Part shown: in pieces, positions 1 through 6,614 of the stretch
How positions within the stretch are numbered: position 1 is the first letter of the stretch
Layout of the letters: each line of letters begins with the position of its first letter
Origin: an uncultured Pelagibacteraceae bacterium
GTDB taxonomy: Bacteria > Pseudomonadota > Alphaproteobacteria > Pelagibacterales > AG-422-B15
Direction: 5' to 3'
DNA: 37,730 bases
Assembly (NCBI GenBank): GCA_902521655.1
Contig: CABYSM010000009.1
Coordinates: 1-37,730 of the forward strand
Notes under the pieces: generated by a model
Told to the model about the DNA's origin: nothing
The model's database searches: none
Seen by the model: the letters and a program-made list of their open reading frames with translations, nothing else
Translations under genes and position numbers: made by a program

Positions 1-333
1 ACACGCTGGAAACATAAATAACGTTCCCAAACATGCGAAAGCAAATGAATATCTATTTTCTCTAAATAAACTTGGTATAAATAAAAATGCTATACCCTGA
101 AGAAGCAGCATATACATGGCTGTATTCCAAAAGAATGAAGAAAAGAAATTAAGATCTCCTGACATTGTTTTATGAAATCCAAGTTCACTTAAGAAGTTTT
201 TGTGCAGAGAGTAACCAACTTGATCAAGCTCAATATGATTGCCGCCAGGATAAAGCAGTATTGCAATAACGACTGCAACTACATAATAGACGGAAGCTAT
301 CCGAAGAGCATCTACACACCAAAATTTAGTCAT
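1..333 (-). CDS. DUF998-like membrane protein, 3' end cut by window edge
   Basis: The frame is open from the ATG at 333 to the window edge, giving about 111 residues with no stop. The protein begins MTKFWCVDALRIASVYY and carries the pattern LYPGGN...NFLSELGFHKT, which closely parallels FPGGT...NFFSDLGITFT in the gene just upstream, so the two are tandem paralogues. At least two hydrophobic spans are visible (about residues 10-28 and 65-85). Its start overlaps the upstream stop by 8 nt (ATGACTAA), which suggests translational coupling. The S-D/E-LG motif after a first membrane helix is typical of the DUF998 family of multi-pass membrane proteins, whose function is unknown to me. The C-terminal half lies outside the window. 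Confidence 0.7.
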   Translation of the reverse strand, partial: MTKFWCVDALRIASVYYVVAVVIAILLYPGGNHIELDQVGYSLHKNFLSELGFHKTMSGDLNFFSSFFWNTAMYMLLLQGIAFLFIPSLFRENRYSFAFACLGTLFMFPAC

Positions 334-1036
334 TTATGAGACGTTTATATCCAAATGTAAAAACTAATATACTGATCATTGAAATAAGAGTGATAATTTT
401 TTGCCATACTACAGATATTATAAAACGATTGTAGTCAATAAAATCGCCTACGTTTTCTAACTCAAAAGGATTAAAATCAGGTGGAGGTTCACTTGTTTCA
501 AAAATCGTGTAAAGAGCAACATTAATAAAATAAATAAATGCGACAATAGTATATTTATTACTTACCTTGCTCAGTAAGAAAGCAATTGTCATGAAAAGAA
601 CACCTATTGTCTGCGCATTAAATGCAAAAATGACAAACCAAACGTGTTCTTCAAAGTAAATATCGGCAGGAGTCAAGCCTACCCCAATGAAGGAGAGTCC
701 TGCTATAACAAACAATATTGCTGCAATGATGGAAAGAATGTAACTTTTCTTATTTCCCTTGAATAGTTTTGGTACAAAAATATGCGTAGCAGCACAAAGT
801 CCTAATACCAGTAAAGAACTATTGAATAAAAAACTTGAAAGATAGTTTTGCGTGCCGTCTTTAGTGAATGTGATTCCCAGATCGCTAAAAAAATTTTCAG
901 AGAATGAGTATATTTCAAGTTCAGGGTGAAACAGGGTTCCGCCAGGAAATAATGCCATGGCTATAGCGTTCGTTACGATAAAGTAAATAACCATGAATCG
1001 TAACGCATATATAGGAATATTGCCAAAATTTGCCAT
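326..1036 (-). CDS. DUF998-like multi-pass membrane protein
   Basis: This 236-aa protein has about six hydrophobic segments (near residues 10-30, 68-88, 98-120, 132-153, 162-180 and 205-230) and probably lies in the inner membrane. The stretch FPGGTLFHPE...NFFSDLG matches the N-terminal pattern I associate with DUF998, and the same pattern recurs in the truncated gene that follows. The reaction or substrate is unknown. The start is the ATG at 1036 (MANFGNIPIYALRF), with no clear Shine-Dalgarno. The gene heads a minus-strand pair whose members overlap by 8 nt. The family call rests on motif recognition only. Confidence 0.65.
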   Translation of the reverse strand: MANFGNIPIYALRFMVIYFIVTNAIAMALFPGGTLFHPELEIYSFSENFFSDLGITFTKDGTQNYLSSFLFNSSLLVLGLCAATHIFVPKLFKGNKKSYILSIIAAILFVIAGLSFIGVGLTPADIYFEEHVWFVIFAFNAQTIGVLFMTIAFLLSKVSNKYTIVAFIYFINVALYTIFETSEPPPDFNPFELENVGDFIDYNRFIISVVWQKIITLISMISILVFTFGYKRLIND

Positions 1037-1041
1037 GGAAA

Positions 1042-1122
1042 TTAACTGTTAAAGCTTGATACCAAAATAAATACTACAAATGCAGCCACCATTATGTACA
1101 TTATTTTGTTGTCTAGATTCAT
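1042..1122 (-). CDS. possible 26-aa single-span membrane peptide
   Basis: An ATG at 1122 opens 26 codons (MNLDNKIMYIMVAAFVVFIL and six more residues, ending FNS) and stops 5 nt before the DUF998-like gene. Residues 7-23 form one uninterrupted hydrophobic span, so the product would be a one-helix membrane peptide in the same operon. No strong Shine-Dalgarno is visible and the ORF is short enough to be chance. It overlaps nothing if the divergent DUF962 gene starts at its ATG (1147). Confidence 0.25.
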   Translation of the reverse strand: MNLDNKIMYIMVAAFVVFILVSSFNS

Positions 1123-1146
1123 GTGCCGAAATATAATGTCAATTGC

Positions 1147-1485
1147 ATGAAAAATCCAGAGAGATATACAAATTACAATGATTTTTTCCCATTCTATTTA
1201 AGGGAGCATAGGAAAAAAAGTACTAGGGTCTTCCATTATTTTGGTACTATTGCCTATCAGGTTCTTTTTTGGACATTAATTGCAACTCAAAATTTCTTAT
1301 TTATACCTTTAATACTGCTTGCTGGTTATGGGCCAGCTTGGGTATCACACTTCTTTATCGAAAAGAATAAACCTGCAACTTTTAAATACCCACTATGGTC
1401 CCTAATGGGTGATCACCATATGGTATGGTTGATGCTGACAGGTAAGCTCAAAAAGAAATTAAATGAAGCTGGGGTTTCAGCTTAA
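1147..1485 (+). CDS. DUF962 / Mpo1-like membrane protein
   Basis: The pattern FYLREHRKKSTRVFHYFGT, then GYGPAWVSHFFIEKNKPATF and YPLWSLMGD, is diagnostic of DUF962. The yeast member Mpo1 is an Fe-dependent dioxygenase that alpha-oxidises 2-hydroxy fatty acids. Several family histidines are present: EHR, VFHYFG, VSHFFIE and GDHHM. Two or three membrane spans are visible in the middle. An in-frame GTG at 1123 would add eight residues, but I prefer the ATG at 1147 because family members begin close to the conserved YxxFxPFYL segment. Neither start has a good Shine-Dalgarno. The 3' end overlaps the convergent MAPEG gene by 9 bp. The bacterial substrate is not known. Confidence 0.8.
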   Translation: MKNPERYTNYNDFFPFYLREHRKKSTRVFHYFGTIAYQVLFWTLIATQNFLFIPLILLAGYGPAWVSHFFIEKNKPATFKYPLWSLMGDHHMVWLMLTGKLKKKLNEAGVSA

Positions 1486-1896
1486 TAAAATATAAGCACT
1501 ACCAACGAATATTAGAAAAAGAGCGGTTTGGGAAAATACCCAAATAGCGCCCCGTATATTTGTATCAGTAAAACAAATGTGCCAAATTGAATGAACTACT
1601 CTTAACATTAAATAAATCCATGCACAGATGACTAAGAATGCATTAGCGATATTAAAATAAATTATCATCGCTATCAAAAAGTAGAATAGAACAGGAAATT
1701 CAAATAAATTGCTGATATTATTTTTCATCAGCTTTAAATACAAAGGCGCATCTTTGTAAGGCTCTATAGGAATACCACTTTCTTCCCAACTTTTATTCTT
1801 TCTCATTAAGTCAGTTGAGGCAATTGTGTGAATCAGTCCCACTATAAATGTAAGCAGGACTAATCCGAGTGCAGGTAATAAAATATTTTCTGACAT
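1477..1896 (-). CDS. MAPEG family membrane protein (second of tandem pair)
   Basis: The protein has four hydrophobic segments, with the core pattern NNISNLFEFPVLFYFLIAM followed by WIYLMLRVVHSIWH. This NxxxxxEfpvlF...RvvHs arrangement is the MAPEG signature (membrane-associated proteins in eicosanoid and glutathione metabolism). The ATG at 1896 overlaps the upstream TAA as TAATG, so I prefer it over a TTG at 1914 that extends the frame by six codons. That gives 139 aa, normal for the family. Bacterial MAPEG proteins are mostly uncharacterised. It forms a coupled pair with the paralogue directly upstream. Confidence 0.8.
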   Translation of the reverse strand: MSENILLPALGLVLLTFIVGLIHTIASTDLMRKNKSWEESGIPIEPYKDAPLYLKLMKNNISNLFEFPVLFYFLIAMIIYFNIANAFLVICAWIYLMLRVVHSIWHICFTDTNIRGAIWVFSQTALFLIFVGSAYILLS

Positions 1897-2333
1897 TACA
1901 TCATCATAGAGCAAGCTCTATACGCCATCCAACCAAGAATGATTGTTGAAGGTAACCAAAATAGAGTCCTTACAGGTATTGCAATGCCTGGAATGACCTT
2001 ATTAAAGAATATATGCGTCAGAGTGTGTGCGACTCTCAACCAGAAAAACCAAGTAGCCAATAGCACAAAATTACCATCAACATTCCCAGTTACGTAAATC
2101 ATGATGCACACAGCATAGAAAAAAATTGGGAATTCGAACAAATTGGTCAGATTTCTCTGACTATTTTGAATAGTCTCACCCCCATTATCAAATGTAGGTA
2201 TTTTAAAGTCTTCTTCTTTGCTTTTTTTATCAATAATAATGGATTTAAGCCTCATAGTGGTCCCAAAGGCAAAAACAGCTAAAGAAAGCCATAACATATT
2301 GATGACCGGCTCAAAAATTAATTCAGGCGACAT
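1896..2333 (-). CDS. MAPEG family membrane protein (first of tandem pair)
   Basis: This 145-aa protein carries RNLTNLFEFPIFFYAVCIM and WFFWLRVAHTLTHI, the same MAPEG core as the next gene, and four membrane spans. The ATG at 2333 is preceded by AAGGAG about 8 nt upstream on the minus strand, a good ribosome site. The stop shares a base with the start of the second MAPEG gene (TAATG). Tandem MAPEG genes may form a hetero-oligomer, since known MAPEG enzymes are trimers, but that is inference. Confidence 0.8.
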   Translation of the reverse strand: MSPELIFEPVINMLWLSLAVFAFGTTMRLKSIIIDKKSKEEDFKIPTFDNGGETIQNSQRNLTNLFEFPIFFYAVCIMIYVTGNVDGNFVLLATWFFWLRVAHTLTHIFFNKVIPGIAIPVRTLFWLPSTIILGWMAYRACSMMM

Positions 2334-2407
2334 AACAAACTCCTTGATTGAAATAAGAATCCAGTAAATTATATATATATCTATATTTTAAACCATATTT
2401 AATGAAA

Positions 2408-2506
2408 GGAGGTGGTCTATGTCTATCAGTAGTATAGAGGAGCTTTGCTCGAGTAGTGAGATTCCATGTGATTGTAGATATGGAAACCTCCACTTTTTGA
2501 GTGGAG
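2408..2506 (+). promoter_or_regulatory. competing RNA pairings around the mini-ORF (candidate riboregulator)
   Basis: The segment ACCTCC at 2486-2491 can pair with the Shine-Dalgarno GGAGGT at 2408-2413, which would block translation. The overlapping CTCCAC at 2488-2493 can instead pair with GTGGAG at 2501-2506 across a 7-nt loop, which would free it. The two pairings are mutually exclusive and are followed by a terminator hairpin at 2524. This is the geometry of a translation-dependent or ligand-dependent switch, but only the base pairing is seen; regulation is inferred. Confidence 0.35.
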
Positions 2507-2517
2507 CTCCGTTTTAA
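2419..2517 (+). CDS. 32-aa Cys-containing mini-protein or leader peptide with near-perfect Shine-Dalgarno
   Basis: The ATG at 2419 is preceded by AAAGGAGGTGGTCT, which matches the complement of the 16S rRNA 3' end at almost every position and is far stronger than other ribosome sites in the window. The 32 codons encode MSISSIEELCSSSEIPCDCR and then a tail ending LSGAPF, with cysteines at residues 10, 17 and 19. A strong terminator follows 6 nt after the stop, so the transcription unit appears to carry only this ORF. I recognise no family. It could be a stand-alone mini-protein, a peptide precursor, or the translated part of a regulatory RNA. No modification enzyme is encoded nearby. Confidence 0.5.
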   Translation: MSISSIEELCSSSEIPCDCRYGNLHFLSGAPF

Positions 2518-2523
2518 CTACAG

Positions 2524-2554
2524 TAAGCCCCCATTAACTTGGGGGCTTATTTTT
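2524..2554 (+). terminator. intrinsic terminator after the mini-ORF
   Basis: TAAGCCCCC at 2524-2532 and GGGGGCTTA at 2541-2549 form a perfect 9-bp stem with an 8-nt loop, followed directly by TTTTTAT. The T-run lies on the + strand side, so it ends the transcript from the 32-codon ORF rather than the minus-strand thioesterase gene. Confidence 0.85.
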
Positions 2555-2921
2555 ATATCTTTAGATTAGGTTTAAATTTTCTTGTCTTATTTTTATCATT
2601 GATTGCAATGTATGAAAATTCCCCTACTGCAACATCAACTTCTTTTTGATTCATTTCAGATCTTTTTGCGGTAATTTTAAAAATCATTTTGGATTGCTTA
2701 ACACCTACAACGGACCCATAAACATTAATAAATTTGCCAACGTGCATTGGGTTTTTATATTTTACTTTTGATTCAACAAGTACTGCATTGCCCTTTGATA
2801 CCAGTTGGGTCATGTAAATTCCTGCGTGCGCCATCTGTTTAACTACCCAAGCTCCGTGTGCTGTACCATAAGGATTGCTATCAGGTGGTTGACAAATATT
2901 TCTTATAATGAGCTTATCCAT
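2553..2921 (-). CDS. YciA-like hotdog acyl-CoA thioesterase, catalytic Asp apparently replaced
   Basis: This 122-aa single hotdog domain begins LIIRNICQPPDSNPYGTAHG, which parallels the YciA start (LRTLAMPADTNPNGDIFGG). It continues VESKVKYKNPMHVGKFINVYG and GEFSYIAI as in that family. YciA enzymes hydrolyse acyl-CoAs and use an aspartate in the segment QMDxAG. Here the equivalent segment reads QMAHAG, with alanine at the Asp position, so activity may be altered or lost. The start overlaps the upstream VanZ-like gene by 8 nt (ATGGATAA), so the two are probably translated together. Confidence 0.75.
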   Translation of the reverse strand: MDKLIIRNICQPPDSNPYGTAHGAWVVKQMAHAGIYMTQLVSKGNAVLVESKVKYKNPMHVGKFINVYGSVVGVKQSKMIFKITAKRSEMNQKEVDVAVGEFSYIAINDKNKTRKFKPNLKI

Positions 2922-3276
2922 AATTTTTTCTATAATAGTTTATTAAATATATCGCTGACAAACAACCAACTATATTTGCAATTCCTTCCATCATCACAAA
3001 ATCGCGAAATGGGATAAAGAAATGAACAAACTCAATAAAAACACTTGTGATCAGAGCCAGGCTAATGCCAAATAAAAAATCATTGTTTTTATTGTTAGAC
3101 AATTGTGCCAGGGCGCCAAGTATGAAAAATGAGATAAAGTGTATTCCATAATCACTAATTAAATTTGCCACTTCTCTTACTGTAGAGTCAACAGGCACAG
3201 GTCGCACATACGAGTAATAAAGATAAATTAAATAAAAAAAGAAGATTAGTCGCAGAGGATTTGCTAAAATACTCAT
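2914..3276 (-). CDS. VanZ-like membrane protein
   Basis: This 120-aa protein has four hydrophobic spans. The pattern DYGIHFISFFILGAL, then FIEFVHFFIPFRDFVMMEGIANIVG, is the VanZ-like family signature (Hx...iExxQxfipxRxxxxxDxxxNxxG). The family is named after a teicoplanin-resistance accessory protein, but most members have no known role and this is not evidence of resistance. It is the first gene of a two-gene minus-strand operon with the thioesterase. Only 26 bp separate its start from the divergent SDR gene. Confidence 0.75.
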   Translation of the reverse strand: MSILANPLRLIFFFYLIYLYYSYVRPVPVDSTVREVANLISDYGIHFISFFILGALAQLSNNKNNDFLFGISLALITSVFIEFVHFFIPFRDFVMMEGIANIVGCLSAIYLINYYRKNYG

Positions 3277-3302
3277 GAACGTACTATAAGTTTATATATA
3301 AA
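3277..3302. promoter_or_regulatory. 26-bp divergent spacer with overlapping near-leaderless promoters
   Basis: On the minus strand TATAGT (3288-3283) lies exactly 6 nt from the VanZ-like ATG at 3276, with TTGCTC at 3310-3305 as a possible -35 box (16-bp spacer). Such a promoter would start transcription at or next to the ATG. On the + strand TATAAG (3285-3290), with TTGCTA at 3261-3266, would start about 6 nt before the SDR ATG at 3303. The two -10 boxes overlap, so the promoters should compete. These are consensus matches only. Confidence 0.4.
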
Positions 3303-3980
3303 ATGAGCAATATATTAATCATAGGAGCTAATCGAGGTCTTGGACTTGAGTTTGTAAAGCAATACAGCAATACAAACCATAATATCATTGCAACTACTCG
3401 AAATAAAAATAACTCAACAGAGTTGAATGAAATTAATAATATCGATATCGCTGAACTTGACTTAACTTCTGATGTAAGCGTGAATGATTTTGTAACAAGT
3501 GTCGGGTCTCAAAAAATTGACATACTCATTCACAACGCAGGAATTTTTAGTGACGAGCAATTAAAAGAAGATCTTGATATAGATGCTTGGATGAATGAAA
3601 TGAGAATTAATGCTGTGATACCCATAATTCTTGCACGAAAATTAAAGAACAACTTAAAAATGGGATCTGATAAAAAAGTAGTTTTTATATCCAGTCAAAT
3701 GGGAAGCATTGATGACAATTACTCTGGTAGATTTTATTTTTATCGCTCATCAAAATCAGCTCTTAACTCTGCAGCAAAAAGCTTATCCATAGATTGGAAA
3801 GAAGATGGTATATCTGTCCTTATTTTGCACCCAGGATGGGTAAAAACAGATATGGGTGGTACAAGTGCCAAATTAGACATACCAGAGAGCATTACCCAGA
3901 TGATCAATGTTATAAATGAACTAAATCTTGATAACTCTGGCTCATTTCTAAATTATGAAGGAAAAAAGCTCGAATGGTAA
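3303..3980 (+). CDS. short-chain dehydrogenase/reductase (SDR)
   Basis: This 225-aa protein has the classical SDR layout: the nucleotide-binding glycine motif GANRGLG at residues 8-14, NAG at 78-80, catalytic serine in ISSQMGS near 130, and YRSSK with Tyr147 and Lys151. HPGWVKTDMGG follows at about 176. It resembles the C-factor-like group of short SDRs. The fold predicts NAD(P)-dependent oxidoreduction of a carbonyl or alcohol; the substrate is not visible. It is the first gene of a three-gene + strand operon, overlapping the next gene by 7 nt (ATGGTAA). The regulator, if any, is not nearby. Confidence 0.85.
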   Translation: MSNILIIGANRGLGLEFVKQYSNTNHNIIATTRNKNNSTELNEINNIDIAELDLTSDVSVNDFVTSVGSQKIDILIHNAGIFSDEQLKEDLDIDAWMNEMRINAVIPIILARKLKNNLKMGSDKKVVFISSQMGSIDDNYSGRFYFYRSSKSALNSAAKSLSIDWKEDGISVLILHPGWVKTDMGGTSAKLDIPESITQMINVINELNLDNSGSFLNYEGKKLEW

Positions 3981-4600
3981 AAGATCATACGCACGATATT
4001 CCTGATTTCTATGATGATTTAGATAAGACCTATGACAACATTTGGAGTCTCTTAACAATTGGTAAAGCAAAATCAAAATCTGAGATGCATCAAGGCTATA
4101 TTGCGACAGTAAACAAGGACTACCCGTCCATAAGAACAGTAGTATTGAGACATGTAAATAAAGAAACTAATTCAATAAGTTTTCACACTGATATTCGGTC
4201 TAATAAGGTAAATGAACTTAAAGATAACGACATGATCAGTATGCTTTTTTATGATCACGGCAAAAAGATACAAATTAAAGTATCAGGGGTTGCTGAAATC
4301 AATCATAAAAATGATAAAGCTCAAGAAACATGGGCCAACACCAGATCTTTTAGTAAAAAATGTTATATTGTTGAAGTGGCTCCAGGCACGCATTCAGATA
4401 CACCTGTTTCTGGTTATCTTCCAGAACATGAAAAAAATTTACCCAGTGAAGATATTTTAAATAAAGGCTATGATAATTTTGCACTTGTTGAGATTAAGAT
4501 TGAAAGTATTGAATGGCTTTATCTTCACCGGCATGGGCATAGACGGGCCTTATTTAAGCTTAATAATGAGAAATTAATCAAAGAATGGCTTACACCTTAA
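3974..4600 (+). CDS. pyridoxamine 5'-phosphate oxidase-like FMN protein
   Basis: This 208-aa protein has the split-barrel FMN-binding pattern: YIATVNKDYPSIRTVVLRHV, then FHTDIRSNKVNEL, FYDHGKKIQIKVSG and WANTRSFSKKCY. The C-terminus is WLYLHRHGHRRALF. These match PNPOx-related flavoproteins, in particular the group annotated as pyridoxamine 5'-phosphate oxidase family rather than true PdxH. It would bind FMN in the cytoplasm; the electron donor and substrate are unknown. It overlaps the SDR gene by 7 nt and ends 1 nt before the EamA gene, so it is co-transcribed with both. Confidence 0.8.
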   Translation: MVKDHTHDIPDFYDDLDKTYDNIWSLLTIGKAKSKSEMHQGYIATVNKDYPSIRTVVLRHVNKETNSISFHTDIRSNKVNELKDNDMISMLFYDHGKKIQIKVSGVAEINHKNDKAQETWANTRSFSKKCYIVEVAPGTHSDTPVSGYLPEHEKNLPSEDILNKGYDNFALVEIKIESIEWLYLHRHGHRRALFKLNNEKLIKEWLTP

Positions 4601-4601
4601 T

Positions 4602-5435
4602 ATGTCAATTTTAGCAGTCATCCTGTTTGCTGCTATCCTCCATGCATCATGGAACGCCTTCATAAAGAATAAGGGCAATGGTTTTGCAAAAATGGTTACA
4701 CTTGCATCCATCATCTCACTTATGATGGTGCCTTTACTGTTTTATGTGGGTCTACCCTCTTCTACTGCAGCAATATATTTATTTTTTGGAGTAATTGCCC
4801 ACACCATGTACATGCACTCCTTAACAAGAGCCTACGCCATAGAAGACTTCTCGGTCGCCTATCCGTTTGCAAGAGGTCTAGCGCCATTACTAACAATTTT
4901 GATTTTAATATTTATCTTAAACAAGACAATCTCATTAAATGAAATCATGGCAATTGGTATAATCATATCAGGTATTTTTGTTCTTTTTGTCGGCAAAAGT
5001 TTCAGTTTAGATTATAAAAATGTATTGGCCTTATTGTATTTTCCCGTTTCTATAACGTTTTATACTTTAGTTGACTCATATGCGGTTAAATCTGTTGAAA
5101 GTTCCATGCAGTATATTGTATGGCTATTTTTTTTGATGCCTATTCCAATTCTGCTTTATTCTATAAGCAATCAGCGTAATTTATTGATAACAACATTCAC
5201 CGAAAACAAGTTTCCACTGATTATTGCTGCAATAGGCTCTGTAACTTCATACTCACTTGTTCTATGGGCATATACACAAGCGCCAATTCACTACGTCGCT
5301 TCAATAAGAGAGAGCAGTATAATATTTGCCTCACTAATCGGATTATTATTTTTTAAAGAACAGGGGTTAAAGAGAAGGCTTGCTGCGGCTATTATTTTGT
5401 TTATAGGCGTTTACTTATTAGAATACGTATCTTAG
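4602..5435 (+). CDS. EamA/DMT family transporter
   Basis: This 277-aa protein is almost entirely hydrophobic, with nine or ten membrane helices in two EamA repeats. Family features include LHASWNAFIKN near the start, YAIEDFSVAYPFARGLAPLL in the first repeat and LWAYTQAPIHYVASIRESSI with FFKEQG in the second. EamA proteins generally export metabolites or amino acids across the inner membrane; the substrate cannot be read. The start codon is one base after the previous stop, so it is the third gene of the SDR-flavoprotein operon. A second, distant EamA gene lies at 22032. Confidence 0.85.
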   Translation: MSILAVILFAAILHASWNAFIKNKGNGFAKMVTLASIISLMMVPLLFYVGLPSSTAAIYLFFGVIAHTMYMHSLTRAYAIEDFSVAYPFARGLAPLLTILILIFILNKTISLNEIMAIGIIISGIFVLFVGKSFSLDYKNVLALLYFPVSITFYTLVDSYAVKSVESSMQYIVWLFFLMPIPILLYSISNQRNLLITTFTENKFPLIIAAIGSVTSYSLVLWAYTQAPIHYVASIRESSIIFASLIGLLFFKEQGLKRRLAAAIILFIGVYLLEYVS

Positions 5436-5449
5436 TAGAAAATTTCTAT

Positions 5450-5533
5450 TTATAAGCCAAGAGAATACCCTGCTGCACGTACTGTTCTTATTGGATCGTA
5501 TTCAAAACCATTGTTATACTGTCTGAGAAACTC
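5450..5533 (-). pseudogene. remnant of an OmpR/PhoB-type response regulator C-terminus
   Basis: On the minus strand a 27-codon open stretch reads EFLRQYNNGFEYDPIRTVRA and then AGYSLGL before a stop. DPIRTVRAAGYSL matches the end of the winged-helix domain of OmpR/PhoB response regulators (typically IxTVRGxGYxL). An in-frame TGA lies immediately upstream and no receiver domain or start is present, so this is a decayed gene end. It is short, so a chance match cannot be excluded, but the motif is characteristic. Confidence 0.5.
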
Positions 5534-5560
5534 TCAAAGATTAAAATTCTATCTATTATC

Positions 5561-5608
5561 ATAATTGCCCTAGGTACAGGTCTTCTAAGACTGTCCTAGA
5601 GCGATTAT
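5561..5608. repeat. 48-nt imperfect inverted repeat
   Basis: The left arm (5561-5584) and right arm (5587-5608) pair over about 21 bp: ATAATTGC with GCGATTAT, CTAGG with CCTAG, ACAG with CTGT, and TCTT with AAGA. Two single-base bulges, one mismatch and a G-T wobble interrupt the stem. Neither strand has a T-run after it, so it does not look like a standard intrinsic terminator. It sits between the response-regulator remnant and the PiT-like gene and may be a remnant repeat or an mRNA-end structure. Confidence 0.6.
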
Positions 5609-5618
5609 GTGAAATTAA

Positions 5619-6614
5619 TTAGAACCTAAAAGACGATTCTAAAAATGCAAAGTTAATATCTTCGTATCCACCAGGAATTATCACATAATGGATTGATAGA
5701 ACTATTGCCACAGAAATCAAAAGACCACTGATCATTTTTAGGAAATCTTTACCAATAATTGGAAAAACATAGCCAAGTTTGTAATCAGCTGCTGTTGTTG
5801 CGATAGCTAATTCTCGACCACACAAAATTCCCACAAAGACCCATGTGGTTGACATTGGGATATCATTATACTGCTTAAAATAAAGTAATATAAAGGCATA
5901 AACTCCATCAATGATTGTAGCAGATCTTACGAAACGAGTTCCAGTTTTATCCAATACAATTTTTTGAATACGTCCTCCCTTTTCATAAAATATATAAAAT
6001 AACAATGCAGAACAAAGAAGAATAATTGCAACTAACATTGTCAAAGGTAGATCTCTAGGTAAAAATACAGCAATGTTAGCCATATCGTGTGATAACCACG
6101 TATACCAGAGGAAACCTGTTGTCATCCACTGAAAGACTCTCCATCGTTTAATATTACCAACCTTATCAAATTTTTCATTAATGTATCTTGAGAGAACAAT
6201 CCATATCGTATAAGCAATGATTGCAGCTAATCCATAACCCATCACAGATTTGATTAAAACTTTTTCCAAAATTACAGTTGATGCAAAAGCAGATAGTACT
6301 AAAAATGTCGTAGATACTGGAACACCAAATCTAGTAAATAGTAAAAGAAATCCTGGAGCAGCTGCGTGATACCACTTAATTTCCTGAAATGGTATTTTAT
6401 TCAATCTACCGTATGAAATGTCATCATACATGTACCATCCATAAAATAATGTTAAGCTTAATACTGATGAAGCTGCGCCTGCAAGTATATACCATTTAAA
6501 CTTTTCTGAATTTGATGCAATAAAAGTTCCAAGCGTTTGCACGCTGTCATTAGCAACCACAGAATAAGCTGCTAAAGTGAAACCGATAATCATATAAACG
6601 TCAGATATTTCCAT
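5619..6614 (-). CDS. PiT-like inorganic phosphate transporter family protein
   Basis: This 331-aa protein has about nine or ten membrane helices. It shows the duplicated PiT signature: ANDSVQTLGT at residues 21-30 and SHDMANIAVFLPR at 175-187, each a variant of the GxNDxxNAxG motif. GVPVSTTFLVLSAF near 97-110 and IPMSTTWVFVGILCGRE near 250 match the PST-T-W helices of these permeases. PiT proteins move phosphate, with divalent metal, using the cation gradient. The missing glycine-rich parts make it a divergent member, so the substrate is uncertain. AAGGAG lies 12 nt before the ATG at 6614. Confidence 0.7.
   Translation of the reverse strand: MEISDVYMIIGFTLAAYSVVANDSVQTLGTFIASNSEKFKWYILAGAASSVLSLTLFYGWYMYDDISYGRLNKIPFQEIKWYHAAAPGFLLLFTRFGVPVSTTFLVLSAFASTVILEKVLIKSVMGYGLAAIIAYTIWIVLSRYINEKFDKVGNIKRWRVFQWMTTGFLWYTWLSHDMANIAVFLPRDLPLTMLVAIILLCSALLFYIFYEKGGRIQKIVLDKTGTRFVRSATIIDGVYAFILLYFKQYNDIPMSTTWVFVGILCGRELAIATTAADYKLGYVFPIIGKDFLKMISGLLISVAIVLSIHYVIIPGGYEDINFAFLESSFRF

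Noticed and set aside
2805-3017. 70-codon + strand ORF overlapping the thioesterase and VanZ-like genes
   Set aside because: It lies antisense to two recognisable families, has no ribosome site and no recognisable protein features.
2914-3276. Antibiotic-resistance gene because of VanZ similarity
   Set aside because: VanZ-like domains are widespread small membrane proteins; no other van genes are present, so the name carries no resistance meaning here.
5561-5608. Intrinsic terminator for the EamA operon or the PiT-like gene
   Set aside because: The stem is long, but neither strand has a T-run after it and it is interrupted by bulges, so I list it as an inverted repeat instead.
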